A DNA stretch of 8,893 nt from NCBI GenBank assembly GCA_964479435.1, contig CAYZME010000073.1, positions 1 through 8,893 of the forward strand, given 5' to 3'. A model generated the notes under the pieces. It was given only the letters and a program-made list of their open reading frames with translations, had not been told where the DNA came from and ran no database searches. A program made the translations under genes and the position numbers. Positions 1 to 6,110 of the stretch are shown here, one piece after another. This DNA comes from JAAYKS01 sp964479435. Its GTDB lineage: Bacteria > Bacillota > Clostridia > Saccharofermentanales > UBA5734. How positions within the stretch are numbered: the stretch's first letter is position 1; each line of letters begins with the position of its first letter.

Positions 1-89
1 AGTGCCACCCTTTTTATACCGGCAAACAGAAGTTGGTAGACACAGGCGGCCGTGTGGATAAGTTCAAGAGAAGAATGGGACAGAAATAA
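1..89 (+). CDS. rpmE: 50S ribosomal protein L31, C-terminal part (cut by window start)
   Basis: Reading from base 3, the frame gives about 28 residues ending in LVDTGGRVDKFKRRMGQK and a TAA at 87-89. This matches the highly conserved C-terminal half of bacterial L31, a small protein of the large subunit that helps bridge the ribosomal subunits. The first full codon is a Cys followed by HPFYTGKQ, which corresponds to the last cysteine of the CxxC pair in the zinc-binding (C+) form of L31. The other zinc ligands lie outside the window. An intrinsic terminator follows 17 bases after the stop. The neighbouring DUF1385, prmC and prfA genes fit the usual rpmE neighbourhood in Bacillota. Confidence 0.93.
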   Translation, partial: CHPFYTGKQKLVDTGGRVDKFKRRMGQK

Positions 90-106
90 CCATCGCTGCA
101 CCGGCT

Positions 107-133
107 GGAGGCTTCGCAAGGAGCCTCCTTTTT
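107..133 (+). terminator. Intrinsic terminator after rpmE
   Basis: A perfect 7-bp stem GGAGGCT (107-113) / AGCCTCC (122-128) encloses an 8-base loop and is followed by TTTTT at 129-133. It lies just after the rpmE stop, so it should end or reduce transcription before the DUF1385 gene, which starts 40 bases further on. I see no convincing promoter in those 40 bases, so the downstream genes may depend partly on readthrough. Confidence 0.85.
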
Positions 134-172
134 GCTTGAAGGAACCCCGTCACGCGAAAGGACGACATCTTT

Positions 173-1117
173 ATGGCAAACCACCAAGAAGCAGAGATTG
201 TGCGGCAAACGGCGATTGGCGGCCAGGCGGTTCTGGAAGGCCTGATGATGATGGGGCCGGATAAGGTCGCGCTGGCGGTCCGCCGCCCCGACGACTCGAT
301 CGCTTTGGAATACTTGAGCCACGACCCGCCGGCATCGCGCCTGGCCCGAATCCCGGTGTTGCGCGGAGGTGTGCGTTTGTTGCGGCAACTTCTGATCGGT
401 GTCCGCGCCCTGATGCGCTCGGCCGATCTGTTGGAAGAAGAGGGTGAGGAACCCGGGGCGCAACCGGAGGCCAAGGAGCATCCGCTGATGATGTACGCGA
501 CGGTCGCGTTGGGCGTGCTGTTGGGCGTCGGGTTGTTTATTTTGTTGCCCAATTTTTTGACATCCATGCTGCACCGTTTCCTGCCCGGCGCGCTGGGCGC
601 GGGTTTTGGCGGTACGGTCCTCAAGAACCTGCTCGAAGGTCTCCTCCGCATCGCGCTTTTTGTCGGCTACGTGGCCTTGACCTCGCGGCAGAAAGATATA
701 TCCCGCGTTTGGATGTACCATGGCGCCGAGCACAAAACCATCGCCTGTTACGAGCATGACCTGCCGCTGACCGTAGAAAATGTGCGCACCTTCAGCCCGC
801 ACCACCCGCGGTGTGGTACCTCATTTCTGTTTGTCGTCATGTTGGTCAGTATTCTGCTGTTTTCTTTTGCCGGCTGGCACTCGGCCCTGCTCAATCTTGT
901 CATCCGCCTGGCTTTGGTGCCGCTGGTCGCGGGTCTTTCGTACGAATTGATCCGCTGGGCCGGCAGCCATGAGAACAGATGGTCGCGCCTGGTGTCTTTG
1001 CCCGGGTTGGCGATGCAGCGCTTGACGGCCAAGCAGCCGGATGACGACATGATCGAAGTGGCGATCGCCGCCATGCAGGCTGTGATCCCGCAAGAGGAAG
1101 GCCCGGACGCGTGGTAG
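173..1117 (+). CDS. DUF1385 family membrane protein (YqhQ-like)
   Basis: The 314-residue protein carries the signature motifs of the DUF1385 family. GGQAVLEGLMMM is at residues 16-27, RVWMYHGAEHKTI at 178-190 and HPRCGTSFL at 211-219. About four hydrophobic segments (near 107-129, 151-170, 217-234 and 238-260) suggest an integral membrane protein with conserved His/Glu/Cys residues at the membrane edge. An acidic, charged stretch (88-102) separates the N-terminal domain from the first helix. The biochemical function of the family is not established; the His/Glu/Cys motifs could suggest metal binding, but that is inference. The ATG at 173 follows AAAGGA at 157-162. The gene ends inside the start of prmC with a 7-base overlap, so the two are probably co-translated. 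In many Bacillota this family sits between rpmE and prfA/prmC, as here. Confidence 0.9.
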   Translation: MANHQEAEIVRQTAIGGQAVLEGLMMMGPDKVALAVRRPDDSIALEYLSHDPPASRLARIPVLRGGVRLLRQLLIGVRALMRSADLLEEEGEEPGAQPEAKEHPLMMYATVALGVLLGVGLFILLPNFLTSMLHRFLPGALGAGFGGTVLKNLLEGLLRIALFVGYVALTSRQKDISRVWMYHGAEHKTIACYEHDLPLTVENVRTFSPHHPRCGTSFLFVVMLVSILLFSFAGWHSALLNLVIRLALVPLVAGLSYELIRWAGSHENRWSRLVSLPGLAMQRLTAKQPDDDMIEVAIAAMQAVIPQEEGPDAW

Positions 1118-1998
1118 AAAAACCCGCCTTGCCTGCGCGCGACCCGCTGACACCCTGGGTTACGCGATTGCGCGCGGGAGGCGATCCTTCGCCGCGCCGT
1201 ACCGCCGCCCGCCTGGCCGCCCATGTCACCGGTCTGGATGAGACGACCTGTTTGACCGCGCCGCTTACCCTCACGAATGAACAGCAAGACGCATTGACGG
1301 ACTTGTTGCAAAGGCGCCTGGCCGGCGAGCCGCTGCAGTACCTGCTCGGATACGGCTGGTTTATGGATCACCGTTTTGCGGTGGGTCCCGGGGTGCTGGT
1401 ACCGCGCCCCGACAGTGAAATCCTGGTGGAAGCTGCCTGCGCCCGGGTAACAGGCGCGATCCCTGCCGACCAGATGTTGCGATTTGCCGACATCGGTACC
1501 GGATCCGGATGTATCGGCCTGTCCCTGGCACTCGCCTGGGACCGACAGGAGCGGAAATATGACGGGTTGTTAACCGATACATCGGCGGCGGCGTTGTCTT
1601 ATGCCCGTCGCAACCGGGAGCGCCTCGCGCCCCGGGGCGCTCTGTGCCTGAAACAGGCGGATCTGCTGCCGGCGCGGGTTTCCGGATTGGACCTGGTGGT
1701 CAGCAACCCTCCCTACATTCCCACCCGGCGAGTGGATGGCCTGGCGCCGGAAGTCGCGGAGTACGAGCCGCGCGCCGCTTTGGACGGTGGAGAGGATGGT
1801 CTGGATTTTTATCACCGGTTGGCGAGCCGCGCCGCCGCTTGGCTGGCGCCAGGGGGGTGGCTGGTCGTCGAGCATGGTCACGACCAAGGCACGCCCGTGC
1901 GGTCGTTATTTCGCGCGGCCGGATGTTTTGGTACAGTGGAGACGATACGGGACTGGGGCGGTCACGAACGGGTGACCGCCGCGTGGATCGCCCGCTGA
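1111..1998 (+). CDS. prmC: Peptide chain release factor N5-glutamine methyltransferase
   Basis: PrmC (HemK) uses S-adenosylmethionine to methylate the glutamine of the GGQ motif in release factors RF1 and RF2, which raises termination efficiency. The 295-residue length is normal. An N-terminal helical substrate-binding domain (about 1-90, ending in the typical GEPLQYLLG, 72-80) precedes VLVPRPDSEILVE (95-107). The Rossmann methyltransferase core has the SAM-binding ADIGTGSGCIGLSLA (126-140) and the diagnostic NPPY (199-202), which holds the substrate glutamine. The start is GTG at 1111, inside the last codons of the DUF1385 gene, preceded by AAGAGGAAG at 1092-1100. Its substrate RF1 is encoded at 5043, not next door as in most genomes: four genes lie between them. 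The call is secure. Confidence 0.96.
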   Translation: MVEKPALPARDPLTPWVTRLRAGGDPSPRRTAARLAAHVTGLDETTCLTAPLTLTNEQQDALTDLLQRRLAGEPLQYLLGYGWFMDHRFAVGPGVLVPRPDSEILVEAACARVTGAIPADQMLRFADIGTGSGCIGLSLALAWDRQERKYDGLLTDTSAAALSYARRNRERLAPRGALCLKQADLLPARVSGLDLVVSNPPYIPTRRVDGLAPEVAEYEPRAALDGGEDGLDFYHRLASRAAAWLAPGGWLVVEHGHDQGTPVRSLFRAAGCFGTVETIRDWGGHERVTAAWIAR

Positions 1999-2039
1999 CC
2001 GGTATGTGACACCCAGTCAGCGGCAGGAGGTCTTTGGCC

Positions 2040-2252
2040 ATGGGGACGGGATTTGCCCTCTATCCATTTCAAGCGGGACAGCGCGTGGTGTTGCGCAAAC
2101 CGCACCCGTGCGGCGGGACGCGCTGGACCATTTTGCGCGCCGGCATGGATGTGACCGCGCGCTGTGACACCTGTGGCCGGTTGACGACGTCGCGGCGCCG
2201 CGCGTTTGAAAAAGCGGTCAAATCGTTGCTGGAAGCGGAGGACGACGCATGA
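2040..2252 (+). CDS. DUF951 family small protein
   Basis: This 70-residue protein matches the DUF951 pattern: an N-terminal strand region, KPHPCGGTRWTILRAGMD (20-37), then a CDTCGR motif (42-47) and a basic C-terminal helix. Cysteines at 24, 42 and 45 with His22 could form a zinc site, and the fold is probably a small SH3-like or zinc-ribbon barrel; both points are inference. Function is unknown; basic residues and company with translation genes hint at RNA or DNA binding. I prefer the ATG at 2040, nine bases after AGGAGG (2025-2030). A TTG at 2034 would add two residues but lies only three bases from that site. The stop overlaps the start of the next gene (ATGA), so the two are likely translationally coupled. 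Confidence 0.85.
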   Translation: MGTGFALYPFQAGQRVVLRKPHPCGGTRWTILRAGMDVTARCDTCGRLTTSRRRAFEKAVKSLLEAEDDA

Positions 2253-2911
2253 GCGACACAAAAGAAGAACGCAAAGCGGCCAAAGCGGCGGAAACGGGCT
2301 CCGCACCGCCGCCGGATGACCCGGCGGGCTGGTTGCGGGAGCTCGTTCGCCCGGAGATGACCGAGTGGGAGCGCTTGCCCGACATCGGTCTGTATATGGA
2401 TCAGGTGCTGACACTGGTGGAACGCCAATTGTCCATTTACCGGCGTGGCGACGAGCGGCTGGTGACCGCGGCGATGGTCAATAACTATATTAAAGACGGG
2501 TTGTTGCCGCGCGCCGAGGCCAAAAAATATACGCCGACCCATTTGGCGTTGTTGTTGGTCATCGGGACACTCAAACAGGTCTTGTCGATCCCGGATATCA
2601 AGCGGATTTTGTCGGCGGGCCAAACGCCGGCATCTGCCGAACGCCTCTACGACCGGTTTTTGGAGCTCCAGCAGGACGCGTTGCGCGAGACCGTCGATTT
2701 GATCGAACAGGTGGGACTGCCCGATACCAAGCCGGAGGCGAAAGAAGAAACCAACGGCGACCGGTTGCGGTTGCTGGTGCTGGAATTGGTCGTTGAGGCC
2801 CGCACACGTGTTCTGGCGGCGCAAAAAGTGTTGGATATGCTGGACGCGCTGCCGACCGAGGCGCCGCCGGCTCCGGGCGCGGGCGCGCCGGAGCCGGACC
2901 GCCCCTCCTGA
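2249..2911 (+). CDS. DUF1836 domain protein, MerR-like helix-turn-helix
   Basis: The 220-residue protein has a charged, Ala/Pro-rich N-terminal tail (1-27), then the DUF1836 domain (about 38-155). Key parts are LPDIGLYMDQVLTLVERQL (43-61), the winged-helix-like LVTAAMVNNYIKDGLLPRA (71-89), KKYTPTHLALLLVI (92-105) and LKQVLSIPDIKRIL (108-121). The pattern of a helix-turn-helix followed by a second helical reader resembles MerR-type DNA-binding domains, so it is probably a transcription regulator whose targets and ligand are unknown. A helical segment (170-200) may dimerise; the tail (203-220) is Pro/Ala rich and likely disordered. GGAGG at 2237-2241, inside DUF951, lies seven bases before the ATG. 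It is the last gene of the prmC run and faces the minus-strand unit tail to tail. Confidence 0.82.
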   Translation: MSDTKEERKAAKAAETGSAPPPDDPAGWLRELVRPEMTEWERLPDIGLYMDQVLTLVERQLSIYRRGDERLVTAAMVNNYIKDGLLPRAEAKKYTPTHLALLLVIGTLKQVLSIPDIKRILSAGQTPASAERLYDRFLELQQDALRETVDLIEQVGLPDTKPEAKEETNGDRLRLLVLELVVEARTRVLAAQKVLDMLDALPTEAPPAPGAGAPEPDRPS

Positions 2912-2988
2912 TCGCATGGGCCGCGCCGTGTGGCGAGGGTGCGGACCGGGACCGTCGGCCATGTTTGCGACCCTGATCAGCCTGTTGT

Positions 2989-3031
2989 AAAAAAAAAGAC
3001 CCGGCTGCAGTCTCGAAGACGTAAGCCGGGT
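2989..3031 (-). terminator. Intrinsic terminator of the GGGtGRT/NifU-like unit
   Basis: A perfect 8-bp stem ACCCGGCT (2999-3006) / AGCCGGGT (3024-3031), with a further GTCT/AGAC stem (3010-3013 / 3017-3020) inside the loop, is flanked on the plus strand by nine A residues (2989-2997). Read on the minus strand this is a hairpin followed by a long U tract, 33 bases after the stop of the GGGtGRT gene. On the plus strand the downstream tract (TTGTGTGTGTTT) is poor, so termination of the DUF1836 transcript here would be weak. Confidence 0.88.
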
Positions 3032-3064
3032 TGTGTGTGTTTGGGGTGGACGGGGAGAGGCCAG

Positions 3065-4060
3065 TCAGCCCGCCTGTTCGATCGCCACCGCCACCGAAAC
3101 CGTAGCGCCGACCATTGGGTTGTTGCCCATCCCTAAAAAGCCCATCATTTCGACATGCGCGGGCACCGAGGAGGACCCGGCAAACTGGGCGTCCGTGTGC
3201 ATACGGCCCATGGTGTCGGTCATGCCATAGGAAGCGGGGCCGGCAGCCATGTTGTCAGGATGCAGGGTACGGCCCGTGCCGCCGCCGGAGGCCACGGAGA
3301 AGTACTTCTTGCCCTGCTCCACGCACTCCTTCTTGTAGGTGCCGGCCACCGGGTGCTGGAAACGGGTGGGGTTGGTGGAGTTGCCGGTGATCGAAACATC
3401 GACTCCCTCGAGGTGCATGACCGCGACGCCTTCGCGGACGTCGTCTACGCCGTAGCAGCGCACGTGGGCGCGCTCGCCGGCGGAGTATGCCTTTTCCTCT
3501 ACCACCGTGACCTGGCCGCTCGCGTAATCAAAGGCGGTCTTGACGTAGGTGAAGCCGTTGATGCGCGAGATGATCATGGCGGCGTCTTTGCCCAAGCCGT
3601 TGAGAATCACGCGCAAGGGGTGTTTGCGCACCTGATTGGCGGAACGGGCGATGCCGATCGCGCCCTCGGCGGCGGCAAAGGACTCGTGCCCGGCCAAAAA
3701 GGCGAAGCACTGGGTTTCTTCGCGCAGCAGCATGGCCGCCAAATTGCCGTGACCCAGGCCGACTTTGCGCTCATCGGCCACGGAACCGGGGATGCAAAAG
3801 GCCTGCAGGCCGATGCCGATGGCCTCGGCGGCGTCCGCCGCTTTGACCCGCCCCTTTTTGATCGCGATCGCCGCGCCGGCGACATACGCCCAGGCGGCGT
3901 TCTCAAAAGCGATCGGCTGTACTTCTTTGCAGATTTTATATGGGTCGATGCCCTTGGCGTCGCAGATCGCCTTGGCCTCGTCCAGGGATGCGATGTCGTA
4001 AACGGCCAAGGCCGCTTGTATTTGCGGAATCCGTCTTTCGTAGCTTTCAAACAATGCCAT
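3065..4060 (-). CDS. GGGtGRT family protein
   Basis: The 331-residue protein carries GGGTGRT at 259-265 within SVASGGGTGRTLHPDNMAAG (255-274), the motif that names the GGGtGRT family. To my knowledge its reaction is unknown. The glycine-rich loop resembles a nucleotide or phosphate-binding turn, but that is inference. Other strongly patterned stretches are QAFCIPGSVADERKVGLGHG (86-105), FLAGHESFAAAEGAIGIARS (121-140) and NGLGKDAAMIISRINGFTYVK (154-174, conserved-looking). Cysteines are at 33, 44, 89, 118, 202 and 246. No signal peptide or membrane segment is apparent, so it is likely cytoplasmic. The start at 4060 has GGAAAGGA 12 bases upstream. It lies 36 bases after the NifU-like gene with no terminator between them, so the two form one operon. 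Confidence 0.9.
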   Translation of the reverse strand: MALFESYERRIPQIQAALAVYDIASLDEAKAICDAKGIDPYKICKEVQPIAFENAAWAYVAGAAIAIKKGRVKAADAAEAIGIGLQAFCIPGSVADERKVGLGHGNLAAMLLREETQCFAFLAGHESFAAAEGAIGIARSANQVRKHPLRVILNGLGKDAAMIISRINGFTYVKTAFDYASGQVTVVEEKAYSAGERAHVRCYGVDDVREGVAVMHLEGVDVSITGNSTNPTRFQHPVAGTYKKECVEQGKKYFSVASGGGTGRTLHPDNMAAGPASYGMTDTMGRMHTDAQFAGSSSVPAHVEMMGFLGMGNNPMVGATVSVAVAIEQAG

Positions 4061-4096
4061 CTTGTCAATCGTTCCTTTCCCTAATGATCCACGGTT

Positions 4097-4789
4097 TTAT
4101 TCATGCCGCGGGTCGATGACCTTTGCGGCCTCGTCAAAGCGCCCATAGATACCGAGGTTCTGTTGGTACGCTTCGTTTGCGTCCACGCCCTTTTTGATCA
4201 TGTCCAGCATGGGACCGATGCGCAGGAACTGATAGCCGATGATCTCGTCGTTTTCATCCAGCCCCATTTTTACGACATACCCTTCGGTCAACTCCAGGTA
4301 GCGCGCCCCTTTGTCAACGGTCGAGAACATCGTGCCGACGGTGCTGCGCAAGCCTTTGCCGAGGTCCTCCAGCGAGGCGCCGATCGGTAGCCCGCCTTCG
4401 GAAAAGGCCGACTGGGTGCGCCCGTACACGATCTGCAAGAACAATTCACGCATCGCGGTGTTGATCGCGTCGCATACCAAATCGGTGTTCAAGGCTTCCA
4501 AAATGGTTTTGCCGGTGAGAATTTCCGCGGCCATCGCCGCCGAGTGCGTCATGCCGGTGCAGCCCAGTGTTTCGATGAGCGCTTCCTGAATCACGCCGTC
4601 TTTGACATTGAGCGAGAGCTTGCATGCCCCCTGTTGCGGAGCACACCAGCCGACCCCGTGCGTAAAACCGGAGATGTCGCCGACCTGCCTGGCCTGGACC
4701 CATTTGCCCTCCTCCGGTATCGGCGCCGGCCCGTGGTTCGGACCTTTGGCGACACAACACATCTGTTCGACTTCGTGCGTTTTCAACAT
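4097..4789 (-). CDS. NifU-like iron-sulfur cluster scaffold homologue, partner of GGGtGRT
   Basis: The 230-residue protein contains a divergent NifU/IscU N-terminal-type domain. The stretch GACKLSLNVKDGVIQEALIE (54-73) followed by TLGCTGMTHSA (74-84), EILTGKTILEALN (89-101) and GGLPIG (132-137) aligns by eye with the IscU/NifU core. Cys56 and Cys77 fall near the first two scaffold cysteines. The third canonical cysteine (the HC after GGLPP) appears replaced by GAS. Further cysteines occur at 11, 12, 49 and 106, and an N-terminal extension (VAKGPNHGPAP) and C-terminal domain (160-230) are not part of standard NifU. It may bind or transfer an Fe-S cluster or another metal, but this is inferred. 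AAGGAG lies nine bases before the ATG at 4789. The GGGtGRT gene follows 36 bases downstream. Confidence 0.85.
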   Translation of the reverse strand: MLKTHEVEQMCCVAKGPNHGPAPIPEEGKWVQARQVGDISGFTHGVGWCAPQQGACKLSLNVKDGVIQEALIETLGCTGMTHSAAMAAEILTGKTILEALNTDLVCDAINTAMRELFLQIVYGRTQSAFSEGGLPIGASLEDLGKGLRSTVGTMFSTVDKGARYLELTEGYVVKMGLDENDEIIGYQFLRIGPMLDMIKKGVDANEAYQQNLGIYGRFDEAAKVIDPRHE

Positions 4790-4918
4790 CCCATCTATCT
4801 CCTTTCCTTTATAGGCTTAGCTGTTTTACTCCGGGGGCAGCGAAAGGCTGACAGGGCCGGCATTTGGCCCCGGGCAGCGCCCGCGCCAACGCGCGGCGCG
4901 GGCGTTTTCGCAAAACCC
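4790..4918 (-). promoter_or_regulatory. Structured, GC-rich 5' leader of the NifU-like/GGGtGRT operon
   Basis: If transcription starts about 7 bases after the -10 box at 4925-4930, the leader is roughly 128 bases long. It holds a perfect 10-bp hairpin (4878-4887 / 4895-4904, loop 7), a second 5-bp hairpin (4854-4858 / 4866-4870), an alternative pairing CCGGGG (4831-4836) / CCCCGG (4868-4873), and a direct repeat GGGCAGCG at 4835-4842 and 4872-4879. There is no U tract in the minus direction, so it is not a simple attenuator. I do not recognise a known riboswitch class. Confidence 0.45.
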
Positions 4919-4924
4919 CAAAGC

Positions 4925-4943
4925 ATTATAACAGGATTGTCAA
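4925..4943 (-). promoter_or_regulatory. Extended -10 promoter for the NifU-like/GGGtGRT operon
   Basis: On the minus strand the sequence TGTTATAAT (4933 to 4925) is an extended -10 box with a perfect TATAAT. A perfect TTGACA (4943 to 4938) lies only 7 bases upstream of it, too close to act as its -35, and no good -35 hexamer is seen at 17-18 bases. Expected start of transcription is near 4918. Confidence 0.6.
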
Positions 4944-4950
4944 CCGCGCG

Positions 4951-4990
4951 ATATCACCGCCGGCATACGCGGTGAATCCGCGGGTGATAT
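4951..4990. promoter_or_regulatory. Inverted repeat, candidate operator between divergent promoters
   Basis: ATATCACC (4951-4958) and GGTGATAT (4983-4990) form a perfect 8-bp inverted repeat. A second, nested inverted repeat CACCGC (4955-4960) / GCGGTG (4969-4974) uses the same CACC/GGTG core. The right arm overlaps the -10 box of the prfA promoter, and the repeat lies upstream of the minus-strand promoter. A protein bound here could affect both promoters; the regulator is unknown. Confidence 0.5.
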
Positions 4991-4993
4991 AAT
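4985..4993 (+). promoter_or_regulatory. Extended -10 promoter for prfA operon
   Basis: TGATATAAT is a perfect extended -10 element (TGn plus TATAAT). No clear -35 box is present 17 bases upstream, which is acceptable for extended -10 promoters. The expected start is near 5000, giving a leader of about 43 bases before the prfA ATG. It should drive prfA, sua5 and ywlE. Confidence 0.65.
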
Positions 4994-5042
4994 AGGCGGG
5001 ATCGCTTCGCGGCGTTACAGACCCGTAGACAAAGGCAGGCCC

Positions 5043-6107
5043 ATGTTTGAAAGACTGTCAAAAATTGAAACGCGCTATGAAGAAATCCAGGCGCAAATCG
5101 CCGATCCGTCGGTGATCGAAAACCAGGACCAGTATCGCCGGTTGTTGATCGAGCTGTCTGAACTGACCCCGGTTGTGGATACCATCCGTTTGCGCGCGCG
5201 CCTGGCCGGCGAGCTGGCGGAGAATCGCGTCTGGCTGGTGGAGACACCGGATCGCGAGCTGCGCGAGTTGGTGCGGGAAGAAATCGCCACGCTGGAGGCG
5301 CGGGTGGCGGAGCTGGAGGATGAGCTGCTGGAGCGCATCTCCCCGCAGGATCCGCGCGATCGCCGCAATGTCATCATGGAGATCCGCGCCGGCGCGGGCG
5401 GCGAGGAAGCGGCGCTGTTTGCCGCTGTTTTGCAGCGGATGTATGGACTGTACGCGGAACGCAACCATTGGCGAACCGAGATCGGCGGTTTTCGCGAGGT
5501 TGTTTTTTCGATCGACGGGCGCGGCGCGTACAGCCGTTTGAAATATGAGAGCGGTGTGCATCGGGTGCAACGCGTCCCCCAAACCGAGTCGGGCGGGCGG
5601 ATCCACACCTCGACGGTCACAGTCGCCGTGCTGGCCGAGGCCGACGAGGTCGAGGTCGACATCAAGCCGGCGGATCTGGAAATCGATACCTATCGGGCAT
5701 CGGGCGCCGGCGGGCAGTATGTCAATCGGACCGATTCGGCCATCCGCATCACCCACAAGCCCTCGGGGATTGTCGTGACCTGCCAGGACCAGCGCTCGCA
5801 GCATAAAAATCGCGACAAGGCGATGGCGGTTTTGCGCGCGCGCCTGCTTGCGCGCGAGCAGGAACGGGCGACCGGCGCGGTCGCCGATTTGCGCAAGAGC
5901 CAGGTGGGGACAGGGGACCGGAGCGAGCGGATCCGCACCTACAACTACGCGCAAAACCGGGTGACGGATCACCGGATCGGTTTGTCTTTGTATAAATTGG
6001 ACGCCGTTCTGGCGGGGGATTTGGATGACATCATCCGCCCCCTGACCGCGGCCGCGCGCGCGGAAACCCTGGCCCGCGGCGCGGACGAGAGCGAGAAAGC
6101 GACCTGA
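5043..6107 (+). CDS. prfA: Peptide chain release factor 1 (RF1)
   Basis: RF1 recognises UAA and UAG in the ribosomal A site and triggers hydrolysis of peptidyl-tRNA. The 354-residue length is typical. Seen in order: an N-terminal coiled helical region (1-105), EIRAGAGGEEAALFA (113-127), the codon-recognition tripeptide PQT (179-181) inside VHRVQRVPQTESGGRIHTS (172-190), and the catalytic GGQ (223-225) in YRASGAGGQYVNRTDSAIR (217-235). The PxT tripeptide marks RF1 rather than RF2, which has SPF. Gln225 is the residue PrmC (gene at 1111) would methylate. The C-terminal region (NYAQNRVTDHR, 301-311) is also standard. The ATG at 5043 follows AAAGGCAGG (5031-5039). The next gene starts three bases after the stop, so the two are one operon. 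Confidence 0.98.
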   Translation: MFERLSKIETRYEEIQAQIADPSVIENQDQYRRLLIELSELTPVVDTIRLRARLAGELAENRVWLVETPDRELRELVREEIATLEARVAELEDELLERISPQDPRDRRNVIMEIRAGAGGEEAALFAAVLQRMYGLYAERNHWRTEIGGFREVVFSIDGRGAYSRLKYESGVHRVQRVPQTESGGRIHTSTVTVAVLAEADEVEVDIKPADLEIDTYRASGAGGQYVNRTDSAIRITHKPSGIVVTCQDQRSQHKNRDKAMAVLRARLLAREQERATGAVADLRKSQVGTGDRSERIRTYNYAQNRVTDHRIGLSLYKLDAVLAGDLDDIIRPLTAAARAETLARGADESEKAT

Positions 6108-6110
6108 TCG

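Noticed and set aside
14..805. A 263-codon minus-strand open frame over the rpmE end and DUF1385
   Set aside because: It would read antisense through rpmE, its terminator and a clear DUF1385 gene, and its product is Gln/Arg/His-rich without known motifs.
3155..4084. A 309-codon plus-strand open frame opposite the GGGtGRT gene
   Set aside because: It is antisense to a gene with clear family motifs, and its translation is low-complexity Gly/Val/Ala/Asp without recognisable domains, as expected of a GC-rich shadow frame.
4878..4908. 10-bp hairpin followed by TTTT on the plus strand as an intrinsic terminator
   Set aside because: No plus-strand gene lies upstream of it for about 2 kb, the T run is only four bases, and it falls in the leader of the minus-strand operon; a role in that leader is more likely.
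4938..4943. Perfect TTGACA on the minus strand as the -35 box of the NifU-like promoter
   Set aside because: Its spacing to the TATAAT at 4930-4925 is only 7 bases, far below the 16-18 needed, so the extended -10 is taken as the main element.
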